Source: Fibrella rubiginis (GTDB taxonomy: Bacteria > Bacteroidota > Bacteroidia > Cytophagales > Spirosomataceae). Taken from it: a stretch of DNA of 64,000 bases. The stretch is from NCBI RefSeq assembly GCF_017353185.1, contig NZ_JAFMYV010000014.1, positions 1 through 64,000 on the forward strand, in the 5' to 3' direction. Of the stretch, positions 15,025 through 24,690 are shown one piece after another. The notes under the pieces were generated by a model. It searched no databases and was not told the origin of the DNA. It saw nothing but the letters and a program-made list of their open reading frames with translations. Position numbers and translations under genes: made by a program. The number at the start of each line of letters is the position of its first letter. The stretch's first letter is position 1.

Positions 15025-16377
15025 ATGCAAGTAAATAAAGATCATAAATCATTCGTTATGAGCCGTTTAGGTAGGTTTTGCGGAGCATTTGCTCTGGCGA
15101 CGACTCTGTTAGTCAACGGAGGTCAAGCTAATGCGCAGGACTCGTCGGCAGCACAAGGTGGGGGCGGGCCAGCAGTGGCCGCAGCAGCACCCGCCGCCGG
15201 AGGTGGAGGTGACATAGCAAAGGGAAAAGAACTCTTTACTAATAACTGCCAGCAGTGTCACAACACTAATGAAGTAGCCTTGGTAGGACCAGGTCTAAAA
15301 GGAGTTCGTCAACGGACCCCTGGAGCCGAATGGCTTCACAAGTGGATCCGTAATTCGTCGACGGTCATCGCCTCTGGCGACCAATACGCCGTTAAGATCT
15401 ACAATCAGTTCAACAAAACGCAGATGTCTTCTTTTCCGAATCTGACGGATAAGGACATCGATGGCATTCTGGATTACATCGATTCGGAAAATGCCGGGCC
15501 GAAGGCAGCTGCTACAGGAGGCGATAATAAGACCACCCCAGGCGCACAAACAAACGGCGATAGCACACCTTCTGCTTCGTCAGGACCTTCTGAGTTGTTC
15601 ACGCTGGTACTGGTTGCCCTACTCGTTGTCATGCTCCTCGTCTTAGGCGTGTTGTTTGTTATCGTAAACATTCTGTCTAAGGCTGTTAGTCCGCAGGCCG
15701 TTGGCATTGATCAGACAGTAACGACAACCCCGCTGGTACAGCGTTTACGTCAGGGTCTGACCAATACGGTTAACAACTCAACAGTTCGTTCGGTGGCTAT
15801 TTGGCTCTTCCTGTTTGTTGCAACCAAGATGTCGATTGATGGCTTGTATTCAATTGGTATTCAGCAAGGTTACGCCCCGAAGCAGCCGATTGCTTACTCG
15901 CACAAATTACACGCCGGTCAGTATAAGATTGACTGTAATTATTGCCACACGGGTGTGAACAAGGGCAAATCAGCCACGATTCCGGCAGCCAACATCTGTA
16001 TGAACTGCCACGGTGTGATCAAGAAAGAGTCTCCCGAGATTCAGAAGATATACGCGGCCATTGAGAACAATCAGCCTATTGAATGGATTCGGGTGCACAA
16101 CTTGCCAGATCTGGCTTACTTCAACCACGCTCAGCACGTAAATGTGGGTAACGTTCAATGCCAAAGCTGTCATGGTGAGATCCAGAAGATGGAAGTAGTT
16201 GAGCAGCGGTCATCTCTGACCATGGGCTGGTGTATTGATTGCCACCGCAAAACGGAGGTTAATTCTAAAGACAATGCCTACTACGATAAGCTTGTTGCTC
16301 TGCACCGCAAAGAGTCGAAAGAACCGCTAAAGGTGGCCAATATTGGCGGTCTTGAGTGTTCGAAATGCCACTATTAA
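15025..16377 (+). CDS. actA: Alternative complex III subunit ActA, multiheme cytochrome c
   Basis: 450 residues from the ATG at 15025, with GGAGG 7 bases upstream and the promoter just before; ATG 15058 is an alternative. After a signal peptide (through AQDSS) comes a class I monoheme cytochrome c domain (CQQCH 75-79, Met-rich end near KTQMSSFP). Then follow a Thr/Ser-rich linker and a membrane segment (about 192-213), and after a second hydrophobic segment the ActA-type pentaheme region with CXXCH at 304, 325, 379, 403 and 445. The last motif, CSKCHY, ends at the C-terminus. ActA carries electrons from the ActB side of the quinol:cytochrome c oxidoreductase. The classic ActA has five hemes; this one has six CXXCH because of the fused N-terminal domain. 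Confidence 0.93.
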   Translation: MQVNKDHKSFVMSRLGRFCGAFALATTLLVNGGQANAQDSSAAQGGGGPAVAAAAPAAGGGGDIAKGKELFTNNCQQCHNTNEVALVGPGLKGVRQRTPGAEWLHKWIRNSSTVIASGDQYAVKIYNQFNKTQMSSFPNLTDKDIDGILDYIDSENAGPKAAATGGDNKTTPGAQTNGDSTPSASSGPSELFTLVLVALLVVMLLVLGVLFVIVNILSKAVSPQAVGIDQTVTTTPLVQRLRQGLTNTVNNSTVRSVAIWLFLFVATKMSIDGLYSIGIQQGYAPKQPIAYSHKLHAGQYKIDCNYCHTGVNKGKSATIPAANICMNCHGVIKKESPEIQKIYAAIENNQPIEWIRVHNLPDLAYFNHAQHVNVGNVQCQSCHGEIQKMEVVEQRSSLTMGWCIDCHRKTEVNSKDNAYYDKLVALHRKESKEPLKVANIGGLECSKCHY

Positions 16378-16423
16378 TCTCTCAGCCCAACCACAGTGAT
16401 TTTCTGGTTGGAACAATTGCTAT

Positions 16424-19400
16424 ATGGAACAAGTAACCAAGCGGTACTGGAAGGGTGTTGAGGAACTGCGCAACGACGCAACCTACGTGAAGCATGCACA
16501 GTCAGAGTTTGTTGAGCCGTCGGCCAACGACCTGCAAAGCATTTTCGACGGTTCAAACGCTCCCCGCCGTGATTTTTTGAAAACGATTGGTTTCGGTATG
16601 GCTGCTGTGTCATTGGCCGCCTGCGAAACGCCTGTACATAAAGCCATTCCGTATCTTAACAAACCGGAGGGTACATTTCCGTCTATCTCAGATTATTACG
16701 CATCGACGTATACAGACGGAGGTGAATACGCCAGCATTTTGGTAGAAACACGAGAAGGTCGCCCTATCAAGATTGAAGGTAACCCATTATCTAGTGTAAC
16801 AAAGGGTGGAACAACAGCTCGTGTGCAAGCTGCTGTATTATCGTTGTATGACATCGACAAGCTGAAAGGCGCTAAGCGTGGTGGCAATGATATTACGTGG
16901 GAAACTGCCGATAAAGAGATTACAAACCAATTGGCTGCAATTGCAGCTAAAGGTGGTGCGATCCGGCTGGTAACGTCAACCATTATCAGCCCATCAACCA
17001 AAGCAGTTATTGCTGACTTTGCCGCGAAGTACCCTACTGTAAGGCACATTATGTATGATGCAAATTCGGTGTCAGGTATAATGCAGGCCAATCAGCTTTC
17101 GTTTGGTCGTCCGGTTGTGCCTAGCTACGATTTCAGCAAGGCAAAAACCATTGTCAGTATCGGCGCCGATTTCCTCGGTACCTGGATTGCGCCATTAAAC
17201 TACATGAAAGATTACGCCAAGACGCGTAAGATTGGTGCTGTAGGAGGAGGCAATAAACAAATGTCGCGTCATTATCAGTTTGAGACAATTCTGTCGATGA
17301 CTGGCTCGAACGCAGACTACCGTGGAACATACAAACCTTCGCAGGAGGGATTGGTTGTTGCCAGCCTGTATAATAAGGTAGCTGCCAAGTTGGGTGCTGC
17401 GCCTATCAGCGCACCAGCCGTAACAATACAGTATCTGGACAAAGCTGCCGCTGACTTGATTGCCTCACGTGGCCGATCACTGGTCGTAGCCGGCTCAAAC
17501 GACCCAAACGTTCAGGTAGTCGTTAATGCGCTTAACAACTTGTTGGGTAGCTATACGTCAACAATTAATCTGGCCGTGGCAGTCAATACCCGTCAAGGGA
17601 ACGACCAGCAAATGAACGCTTTTGTGAATGAGCTGAAAGCGGGTCAGGTGCAAGGCGTCATGTTCTTTGCTGCTAACCCGGTTTATGACCATCCACGTGG
17701 TGCTGAGATAGCTCAGGCATTGGCTAAAGTGCCTCTGTCTATCTACTTTGGCGATCGCGCAGACGAAACAGGTTCATTAACAAAGTACATCACCCCAACT
17801 CCTCACTTCTTGGAGTGTTGGAATGATGCAGAGCCTGTAACTGGCCATTATAGTCTGACACAACCAGCGATTACCCATATTTTCAAGACTCGTCAAATGC
17901 AGACAAGTTTACTGACGTGGGCTGGTTTGCCGAATGATTACCAAGAGTATGTGAAGCGTCAGTGGAAAGCGAACCAGTTTCCAAAGGCAACCGGTTTCGC
18001 CAGTTTTGACGCTTTTTGGATCAAGGCTCTCCATGATGGTGTCTTTGAACCTACAGCAATGCCAGCTCCCGTTGCCGCTAGCTTTGCTGGTGACGTAGCA
18101 ACTGCTGGAAATGCTATTGCTCAGCGGTATAAGCCAACTACCGGTATGGAAGTGGCTTTATATGAGAAAGTAGGCATTGGCACAGGCTCGCAGGCTAATA
18201 ACCCCTGGTTACAGGAGTTTCCAGATCCAGTCTCTAAAGCTTGCTGGGATAACTACGCTGCCGTTTCGCAAAAGACCGCGGCTGATTTGGGCGTTGAGCA
18301 AAGCGAGATGGTGAGTATCGACGTAGCTGGTAAAACAGTTGAGTTACCCGTCTTAATTCAACCAGGTCAGGCGGATCAGACGGTAGCTGTCGCGATTGGC
18401 TATGGCCGCACAAAGTCGGGACGTTGCTCTGACGGAGTTGGTCAAAACGTTTACCCGTTGGCTAGTCTGGCTGGTGGCTTTGTATCGATGAGCGCGGTCA
18501 ACGCAACCGTAGCCAAGCGTAGTGGTCGGCATGAAATTGCTCAGACGCAGACGCACGAAACGGTAATGGGCCGCAAGGCAGTGCTTCAGGAGGGTATACT
18601 GGCTCGTTATCAGAAGAACCCCCGCGAAGGTCGCTATGAACCAGAAGTAGAAACATCAAAAGGTCCGGTGCACGCCACCGACATTACACTCTGGCACGGC
18701 TATGGTAAACCTAACCACTCGTGGGGTATGGTCATTGACCTTAACTCGTGTATTGGTTGTGGCGCCTGTGTAGTGGGTTGTATATCAGAAAATAATACAC
18801 CTACTGTTGGCCGTGAAGAAGTGCTTGCCCGGCGCGAAATGCACTGGATGCGGATTGACCGTTATTACAGCAGCGACGCCGAACCAGAAAAAATGGGTGC
18901 CATTGCTGGATATAAAGCGCTGGAAGTAGCTTCTGCTAATCCAGAGGTGACGTTCCAGCCTATGCTATGCCAGCACTGCAGCAACGCTCCCTGTGAAACA
19001 GTTTGCCCTGTTTTGGCAACGACGCATAGCACGGAAGGGCTAAACCAGATGACGTACAACAGGTGTATTGGTACACGTTACTGCGCCAACAACTGCCCCT
19101 ACAAAGTGCGTCGTTTCAACTGGTTCAAGTACCATGATGAAGACAAGTTTGATTACCAGTTCAATAATGATCTGGGTAAAATGGTCATCAACCCTGACGT
19201 TACGGTTCGGTCGCGTGGTGTGATTGAAAAGTGTTCGTTTTGCGTACAGCGTATTCAGGAAGGCAAGTTGACAGCTAAGAAAGAACGTCGTCGTCCTTTG
19301 CCAGACGAAATTCAATCGGCTTGTGCCCAGGCTTGCCCAACAGACGCTATCATTTTTGGTGATATGAACAACCCGGAGAGCACAATCTCGAAGGTATTGA

Positions 19401-19534
19401 GTACAGAGCTAAACGAGCGAGCCTTCCACGTGCTGGAAGAAATTAACGTTCGGCCACAAATCGCTTACCTGACAAAGATTCGTAACAAAGACGAAGGGCC
19501 TAAGCAGGAAAGCACTCAGGAAACAGTTTCGTAA
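16424..19534 (+). CDS. actB: Alternative complex III subunit ActB (molybdopterin-like plus Fe-S domains)
   Basis: 1036 residues. A twin-arginine type N-terminus (RRDFLKTIGFG from 48, then LAAC with Cys67, a possible lipobox) sends it to the periplasmic side. The N-terminal two thirds resemble a molybdopterin oxidoreductase but in ActB have no cofactor. The C-terminal third is an NrfC-like ferredoxin domain with cysteine groups at 776-786 (CIGCGACVVGC), 849-861, 881-891, 937/940 and 967/971, enough for several Fe-S clusters. ActB passes electrons from the quinol site in ActC to the ActA hemes. It sits 46 bases after actA. A single fused chain is the normal arrangement. Confidence 0.95.
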   Translation: MEQVTKRYWKGVEELRNDATYVKHAQSEFVEPSANDLQSIFDGSNAPRRDFLKTIGFGMAAVSLAACETPVHKAIPYLNKPEGTFPSISDYYASTYTDGGEYASILVETREGRPIKIEGNPLSSVTKGGTTARVQAAVLSLYDIDKLKGAKRGGNDITWETADKEITNQLAAIAAKGGAIRLVTSTIISPSTKAVIADFAAKYPTVRHIMYDANSVSGIMQANQLSFGRPVVPSYDFSKAKTIVSIGADFLGTWIAPLNYMKDYAKTRKIGAVGGGNKQMSRHYQFETILSMTGSNADYRGTYKPSQEGLVVASLYNKVAAKLGAAPISAPAVTIQYLDKAAADLIASRGRSLVVAGSNDPNVQVVVNALNNLLGSYTSTINLAVAVNTRQGNDQQMNAFVNELKAGQVQGVMFFAANPVYDHPRGAEIAQALAKVPLSIYFGDRADETGSLTKYITPTPHFLECWNDAEPVTGHYSLTQPAITHIFKTRQMQTSLLTWAGLPNDYQEYVKRQWKANQFPKATGFASFDAFWIKALHDGVFEPTAMPAPVAASFAGDVATAGNAIAQRYKPTTGMEVALYEKVGIGTGSQANNPWLQEFPDPVSKACWDNYAAVSQKTAADLGVEQSEMVSIDVAGKTVELPVLIQPGQADQTVAVAIGYGRTKSGRCSDGVGQNVYPLASLAGGFVSMSAVNATVAKRSGRHEIAQTQTHETVMGRKAVLQEGILARYQKNPREGRYEPEVETSKGPVHATDITLWHGYGKPNHSWGMVIDLNSCIGCGACVVGCISENNTPTVGREEVLARREMHWMRIDRYYSSDAEPEKMGAIAGYKALEVASANPEVTFQPMLCQHCSNAPCETVCPVLATTHSTEGLNQMTYNRCIGTRYCANNCPYKVRRFNWFKYHDEDKFDYQFNNDLGKMVINPDVTVRSRGVIEKCSFCVQRIQEGKLTAKKERRRPLPDEIQSACAQACPTDAIIFGDMNNPESTISKVLSTELNERAFHVLEEINVRPQIAYLTKIRNKDEGPKQESTQETVS

Positions 19535-19568
19535 GCATCAACGTACTAACTGATTAAAAGACAATAAA

Positions 19569-20996
19569 ATGCATATCACTTCAGCCGTACGTACACCGCT
19601 GGTATCTGGCGGTAAGACATATGCCGACGTTACTGAGGACGTCTGCAGGCAGGTAGAAGGCAAGCCCACTCGTGAGTGGACGATTGCTTTTACGATCTCT
19701 GCTTTGGTACTGGTTTATGGCTCTGCCTGTGTCTTCTACACATGGTGGGAAGGTCTCGGCGTTTGGGGGCTGAACAAAACGGTTGGTTGGGCCTGGGATA
19801 TTACCAACTTCGTATGGTGGGTAGGTATCGGTCACGCTGGCACACTCATCTCAGCTATTCTGTTGCTGTTCCGTCAAAAATGGCGGACCTCAGTTAACCG
19901 GGCTGCAGAAGCAATGACCATTTTCGCGGTAGTATGCGCGGCCATGTTCATCTTCATGCACATGGGCCGTCCGTGGATGGCTTATTGGGCGCTGCCACTA
20001 CCAAATACCTTCGGCTCATTATGGGTGAACTTCAAATCGCCACTGGTATGGGACGTGTTTGCTATCAGCACTTATTTCACGGTATCACTTGTGTTCTGGT
20101 ACATGGGTCTTGTGCCTGATTTGGCTACGATCCGTGACCGTGCCCGTAGCAAAGTGAGCCGATACATTTACGGGGCGTTATCGCTCGGATGGAATGGATC
20201 AGCCAAAACCTGGGCTCGTTATGAGTACATGAGCCTGATTCTGGCTGGTATCTCTACGCCATTGGTGCTTTCGGTGCACACTATCGTAAGTATGGACTTT
20301 GCCACGTCGGTAATTCCGGGTTGGCATACTACCATCTTCCCTCCATATTTTGTAGCTGGTGCTATTTTCTCTGGCTTCGCGATGGTGCAAAACCTGATGC
20401 TGATCATCCGGGTCGTGTTCAAATTAGAAGATTACATTACAACTGAACACATCGAGTCGATGAATAAGATCATCACCCTCACAGGTTCAATTGTGGGTGT
20501 GGCTTACATCACCGAGTTCTTCATTGCCTGGTATTCAGGCAGCGAGTTTGAAAGCTACGCATTCATCAACCGGGCATCAGGTCCGTACTGGTGGGCTTAC
20601 TGGGCTATGATGACGTGCAACGTTATCTCGCCACAGCTATTCTGGTCAAAGACAATCCGTACTTCTGTTGTTTGGACGTTTGTGCTGTCTGTGGTTGTGA
20701 ACATCGGTATGTGGTTTGAGCGGTTTGTAATTATTGTAACATCGCTACACCGCGATTACCTGCCATCGAGTTGGGCTATGTTCCACCCAACTCTGTTCGA
20801 CATCAGCGACTACATTTTCTCGTTTGGTTTATTTTTCACGCTCTTCCTGCTATTTGCCAAGTTCCTGCCTGTAGTCAATATGGCTGAAGTGAAAGCCATC
20901 ATCAAGTCATCATCAGAAAAGCTGCCACAATCGGTGTCTGGTGTGGCTAAAGGAGAGCGCGTGACAAACCCAACGTTCAACAAAAACGTCGATTAA
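19569..20996 (+). CDS. actC: Alternative complex III subunit ActC (NrfD-like membrane protein)
   Basis: 475 residues with about ten transmembrane helices of the NrfD/PsrC family. It is the main quinol-binding membrane subunit of alternative complex III. Typical features are the N-terminal helix beginning ISALVLVYGSACVFYTWWEGLGVWGLN, the following VGIGHAGTLISAILLLFRQKWRTSVNRAAEAMT, and HMGRPWMAYW. The start at 19569 fits the family, and the gene lies 34 bases after actB. Confidence 0.95.
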   Translation: MHITSAVRTPLVSGGKTYADVTEDVCRQVEGKPTREWTIAFTISALVLVYGSACVFYTWWEGLGVWGLNKTVGWAWDITNFVWWVGIGHAGTLISAILLLFRQKWRTSVNRAAEAMTIFAVVCAAMFIFMHMGRPWMAYWALPLPNTFGSLWVNFKSPLVWDVFAISTYFTVSLVFWYMGLVPDLATIRDRARSKVSRYIYGALSLGWNGSAKTWARYEYMSLILAGISTPLVLSVHTIVSMDFATSVIPGWHTTIFPPYFVAGAIFSGFAMVQNLMLIIRVVFKLEDYITTEHIESMNKIITLTGSIVGVAYITEFFIAWYSGSEFESYAFINRASGPYWWAYWAMMTCNVISPQLFWSKTIRTSVVWTFVLSVVVNIGMWFERFVIIVTSLHRDYLPSSWAMFHPTLFDISDYIFSFGLFFTLFLLFAKFLPVVNMAEVKAIIKSSSEKLPQSVSGVAKGERVTNPTFNKNVD

Positions 20997-21008
20997 TTTT
21001 TAGACTAT

Positions 21009-21539
21009 ATGGCAACGCCAGTAAATAGTAAGTTTTTGGTCGGCATTTTCGATGACGACGATGTAGTGCTTAAAGCGGTACGGGAAGTTCGGGAATCTGG
21101 CGTTCGGATTCATGAGGTGTACACGCCGTTTCCAATTCACGGGTTGGACGTAGCATTGGGTCACCCTCGTTCACGCCTGGGTATTGCTGCCTTCATGTTC
21201 GGGTTAACAGGGTGTATTACTGCATTATTGCTGATGTCATACACCGAAAAGTTTGACTGGCCAATGGTTGTGGGTGGTAAAGACTCGTTTTCATTTCCGA
21301 TTTACATCCCGATTACGTTCGAGCTAACAGTGTTGTTCACCGCTTTAGGAATGGTGGCAACGTTTATCATCTCAAACAACATGGGTCCTACGGTTAAGCC
21401 GTTGATGTTTGACCTGCGGACTACCGACAATAAGTTTGCTATGGCCATTGATCTGGAAAAGAACTCACTGCAGGAAACAGCAATCGAGTCTATTTTGAAG
21501 CAGTCAGGCGCCGCTGAAGTAAACGTTAAGCAGTTTTAA
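21009..21539 (+). CDS. actD: Alternative complex III subunit ActD (DUF3341)
   Basis: 176 residues. DUF3341 proteins are the ActD subunit, a membrane protein with two central transmembrane helices (about 58-76 and 98-122) and a soluble N-terminal part (VGIFDDDDVVLKAVREVRESGVRIHEVYTPFPIHGLD) that resembles a ferredoxin-like fold. The C-terminal tail is short. It starts 12 bases after actC and ends nine bases before actE. Confidence 0.94.
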   Translation: MATPVNSKFLVGIFDDDDVVLKAVREVRESGVRIHEVYTPFPIHGLDVALGHPRSRLGIAAFMFGLTGCITALLLMSYTEKFDWPMVVGGKDSFSFPIYIPITFELTVLFTALGMVATFIISNNMGPTVKPLMFDLRTTDNKFAMAIDLEKNSLQETAIESILKQSGAAEVNVKQF

Positions 21540-21548
21540 GAAAAGATC

Positions 21549-22151
21549 ATGAAGTTTAATCACATAGCTCTTTTAGCGATAAGTGCTTTCGGTACGTTGC
21601 TGGTAAGCTCATGTGGAGATAGCCACAATGACACTGGGACGCAATATGCACCCCAGATGTATGATGCTGTTGGTTATGAACCATATAGGCAGGTAAGAGC
21701 AAATACTATCAATCCTTATGGATTGAATATGCGTGACCCAGCCCGTGGTACTGTAGCGCGGCCAAATTATCACACAAGCTTTGGTAAGGGTGATAGCGTA
21801 ACAAGGGATTTAATGATCTACAATATCCCCAAAGACAGCATTGCCATTGCAGAACGCACACTGGTGAATCCTATAGCGTTAACAGATGCCAGCCTCGACG
21901 AAGGTAAAGTACTGTACGGTCGCTATTGCATCCATTGCCATGGCGAAAATGGCAAAGGTGATGGCTTAGTAGGTAAGGAATATAAAGGTGTTCCCAACTA
22001 CTCGGTAGGAGACTATAAGACGATGAATGACGGGCATATTTTCCACGTCATTACACATGGTAAAGGGCGGATGTGGCCACACGGTTCACAGATGACCCCT
22101 GAGGAACGCTGGAAGATTGTGCTGTATGTTCACAAACTTCAACAGGGTTAA
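21549..22151 (+). CDS. actE: Alternative complex III subunit ActE, monoheme cytochrome c lipoprotein
   Basis: 200 residues. The lipobox LVSSC places a lipidated Cys at 22. One CXXCH heme site is present (CIHCH, 127-131) with candidate Met ligands in MWPHGSQM near the C-terminus. The N-terminal segment with YDAVGYEPY and NPYGLNMRDP is typical of ActE. It probably hands electrons to soluble or oxidase-bound cytochrome c. A strong terminator-like hairpin lies directly downstream, before actF. Confidence 0.94.
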   Translation: MKFNHIALLAISAFGTLLVSSCGDSHNDTGTQYAPQMYDAVGYEPYRQVRANTINPYGLNMRDPARGTVARPNYHTSFGKGDSVTRDLMIYNIPKDSIAIAERTLVNPIALTDASLDEGKVLYGRYCIHCHGENGKGDGLVGKEYKGVPNYSVGDYKTMNDGHIFHVITHGKGRMWPHGSQMTPEERWKIVLYVHKLQQG

Positions 22152-22166
22152 AAGATCAAGTCAAAC

Positions 22167-22203
22167 AGCCTCAATCTGTTCAAGCATATTGGGGCTTTTT
22201 TCA
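22167..22203 (+). terminator. Terminator or attenuator between actE and actF
   Basis: AGCCTCAAT (22167-22175) pairs with ATTGGGGCT (22188-22196) with one G-T pair and is followed by T residues. It lies inside what otherwise looks like one operon, so partial termination would lower expression of actF and the cox genes relative to actA-E. Confidence 0.75.
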
Positions 22204-22222
22204 ACAGTTAAAATTGTCGGTA

Positions 22223-23530
22223 ATGGCATCAGTACACGCGATACCTTCTTTAGATGAACAATACGAATTCACAGCCGAAGCAAAGCGGCGGTTGATTATC
22301 GGAGGCGTTGTTGGCGTCGCTTTGGTTGCAATTGGATCATTCTTACTCGCATCGGGTGTGGGCGAACACGCTCATGAAGCTGTACAAGGTCATGGTCTGA
22401 GCGAAGGTCATGAAGGCGCGCATGGCCATTACACCTGGATGACTCGCTTTTGGGCTAATGTGTGGGTAAACAGCGTGTACTTTACGGGTATAGCTGTTGC
22501 TGGCATGTTTTTCCTGTCGTATAACTATCTGGCGCAAGCTGGCTGGTCGTCAGTGATCAAGCGTATACCAGAAGCGATGCCTGCATTCTTGCCCGTGATG
22601 GGTATTATCATGCTCGCCACTTTCCTTATTGCTGGCCATGATTTATTTCATTGGACACATGCAGAGCTGTATGTAAAAGGTGGCGAAGGGTATGACCCAA
22701 TCATTGCTGGAAAGAAAGGCTTTCTGAATACGCCGTTCTTTTTAGGAAGAATGATCTTTTATTTCGTCTCTTGGTACTTCCTCTGGCGCATCCTGCGTAA
22801 CTATTCACTTCAGGAAGACCTAAACGGCGGTACAGAATACTACTACAAAAGCATGAAATTTGGCGTGGTATTCCTTGTGATATTTGCTGTGACCTCATCG
22901 ACTGCTGCCTGGGACTTGATCATGTCTATCGACACGCATTGGTTTAGCACTATGTTTGGTTGGTATACGCTAGCCAGCTGGCACGTAGCAGGCCTGGCTA
23001 CAATGACACTGGTAGTGGTAATGCTGAAAGAGCAAGGTTACCTACAGGCTGTGAACCAAAGCCATTTGCATGACTTGGGTAAATTTATCTTTGCATTCAG
23101 CATCTTTTGGACATACGTGTGGTTTGCTCAGTTTATGCTGATTTACTACGCCAATTTGCCCGAGGAAACCATCTACTACCGTGAGCGTTTCAGCGGTTAT
23201 GGGGGTATCTACCTAGCACCATTTTTTGTTAATCTATTCTTAAACTTTGTCTTTCCGTTCCTCGTTCTCATGACAAGGGATGCGAAACGCACGACTGTTC
23301 TGTTGAAGGTAGCTTGCTGGGGTGTTCTTGTTGGTCACTATTTCGATTTCTACACGAACATCATGCCAGGAACGGTTGGCGAGCATGGGGGATTTGGTCC
23401 TATTGAGTTCGGTATGATCCTGATTTTTGCTTGTGCATTTATCTGGTCTGTATCGACACAGTTGACCAAAGCAAATTTGATTGCTAAGAACCATCCGCTG
23501 CTTGAAGAAGCATTGCACCACGACATTTAG
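22223..23530 (+). CDS. actF: Alternative complex III subunit ActF (quinol oxidoreductase membrane subunit)
   Basis: 435 residues from the ATG at 22223; an in-frame TTG three codons upstream is less likely. About ten transmembrane helices, related to ActC. ActF is the second large membrane subunit of the complex. A His-rich stretch follows the first helix (GEHAHEAVQGHGLSEGHEGAHGHY). The conserved segments HDLFHWTHAELY and AVTSSTAAWDLIMSIDTHWFSTMFGWY are seen. It leads with 24 bases into coxB, which fits the physical coupling of alternative complex III to the oxidase known from the family. Confidence 0.95.
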   Translation: MASVHAIPSLDEQYEFTAEAKRRLIIGGVVGVALVAIGSFLLASGVGEHAHEAVQGHGLSEGHEGAHGHYTWMTRFWANVWVNSVYFTGIAVAGMFFLSYNYLAQAGWSSVIKRIPEAMPAFLPVMGIIMLATFLIAGHDLFHWTHAELYVKGGEGYDPIIAGKKGFLNTPFFLGRMIFYFVSWYFLWRILRNYSLQEDLNGGTEYYYKSMKFGVVFLVIFAVTSSTAAWDLIMSIDTHWFSTMFGWYTLASWHVAGLATMTLVVVMLKEQGYLQAVNQSHLHDLGKFIFAFSIFWTYVWFAQFMLIYYANLPEETIYYRERFSGYGGIYLAPFFVNLFLNFVFPFLVLMTRDAKRTTVLLKVACWGVLVGHYFDFYTNIMPGTVGEHGGFGPIEFGMILIFACAFIWSVSTQLTKANLIAKNHPLLEEALHHDI

Positions 23531-23554
23531 ACTTTATCTAAATCACGTTATCAC

Positions 23555-24661
23555 ATGGTATACATCGTAGGACTTCTCTCGATTGTCTTTCTCGCTCTTG
23601 CCTTTATGGTGTTCGGTCGGCTGACCAACGTAATGAAGGGTGTAAGCACCCCTGAAGTGGGTGAAGAGCAGTATGGCACTACAAGCAACAAACTCAACGG
23701 AGCCATGTTTATGGTCTTCCTTGTATTGGGAGTTATTGCTGCCACCTGGTCGTTTGTTCACTCGACCCAGTACTTTTTACCAGAAGCTTCTTCTGAACAC
23801 GGTCGTCGTACAGACACTCTGTTTTGGGTGTCTATGGCCATTGTAACAGGGTCGGCTCTTCTGACAAATATTTTCCTGTTCTACTTTGCGTTTAAGTACC
23901 AGTACAAGAACGGTAGGCGGGCAACATACTATCCAGAGAACCACAAGCTGGAACTGTATTGGACTGTTACGCCAGCCGTTGTTATGGCTTTGATGGTGTT
24001 TACTGGCTGGCAGGCATGGCGCGACATCATGTCGGAGGCGCCTGCTGGTGCACAGGAGGTTGAACTGATAGGGAAGCAATTTAACTGGATTGCCCGTTAC
24101 CCTGGTATTGATAACAACAAGCTTGGCAACTACAACTACAAGCTAATTGACAATAACAACGATACTGGAATTGACTTCTCTGATGAGAATGCCTTCGACG
24201 ATTTTACGAATACAACTGAATTACATATTCCAGTTGGCAAGCCTGTGCTGATTCGTATCCGGGCACGTGATGTGTTGCACAGTGTGTTTATTCCGCATAT
24301 GCGTGTGAAGATGGATGCGGTACCAGGTATGCCAACGCGTTTCTGGTTTAAACCTGAGAAAACTACGGAGCAGATGCGCAACGAGACAGGCAACCAGGCG
24401 TTTAAGTACGAGATTGCTTGCACGGAAGTATGCGGTCGTGGACACTTTTCAATGAAAATGAATTTAGTTGTTGAAGACGAAGATTCATGGAAAAAATGGT
24501 GTGCAGAGCAAAAGCCTTTGTTGACATCATATCCTGAATATGCATCACGAATCCCTTCTAATCTGAGAGCCAAAGCTGCAAAATATTTGCCAGCAGCAGA
24601 TAGTACGGCTACAGCTTCGGCGGGTGGTGCTGCTACCGCTGGAAATGCTTCTCTTCGTTAA
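23555..24661 (+). CDS. coxB: Cytochrome c oxidase subunit II
   Basis: 368 residues. Three hydrophobic segments near the N-terminus (about 3-22, 48-66 and 89-113) instead of the usual two, the first probably an extra anchor or signal. The CuA site of the periplasmic cupredoxin domain is complete: CTEVCGRGHFSMKM with C289, C293, H297 and M300, plus the upstream His in VLHSVFIPHMRVK. It accepts electrons from cytochrome c. No fused cytochrome c domain follows; the C-terminus is a short Ala/Thr-rich tail, so the cytochrome partner must be separate, perhaps ActE or the ActA cytochrome domain. Confidence 0.96.
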   Translation: MVYIVGLLSIVFLALAFMVFGRLTNVMKGVSTPEVGEEQYGTTSNKLNGAMFMVFLVLGVIAATWSFVHSTQYFLPEASSEHGRRTDTLFWVSMAIVTGSALLTNIFLFYFAFKYQYKNGRRATYYPENHKLELYWTVTPAVVMALMVFTGWQAWRDIMSEAPAGAQEVELIGKQFNWIARYPGIDNNKLGNYNYKLIDNNNDTGIDFSDENAFDDFTNTTELHIPVGKPVLIRIRARDVLHSVFIPHMRVKMDAVPGMPTRFWFKPEKTTEQMRNETGNQAFKYEIACTEVCGRGHFSMKMNLVVEDEDSWKKWCAEQKPLLTSYPEYASRIPSNLRAKAAKYLPAADSTATASAGGAATAGNASLR

Positions 24662-24690
24662 CGGTCCAACTAAAGACAACAACACTAATT

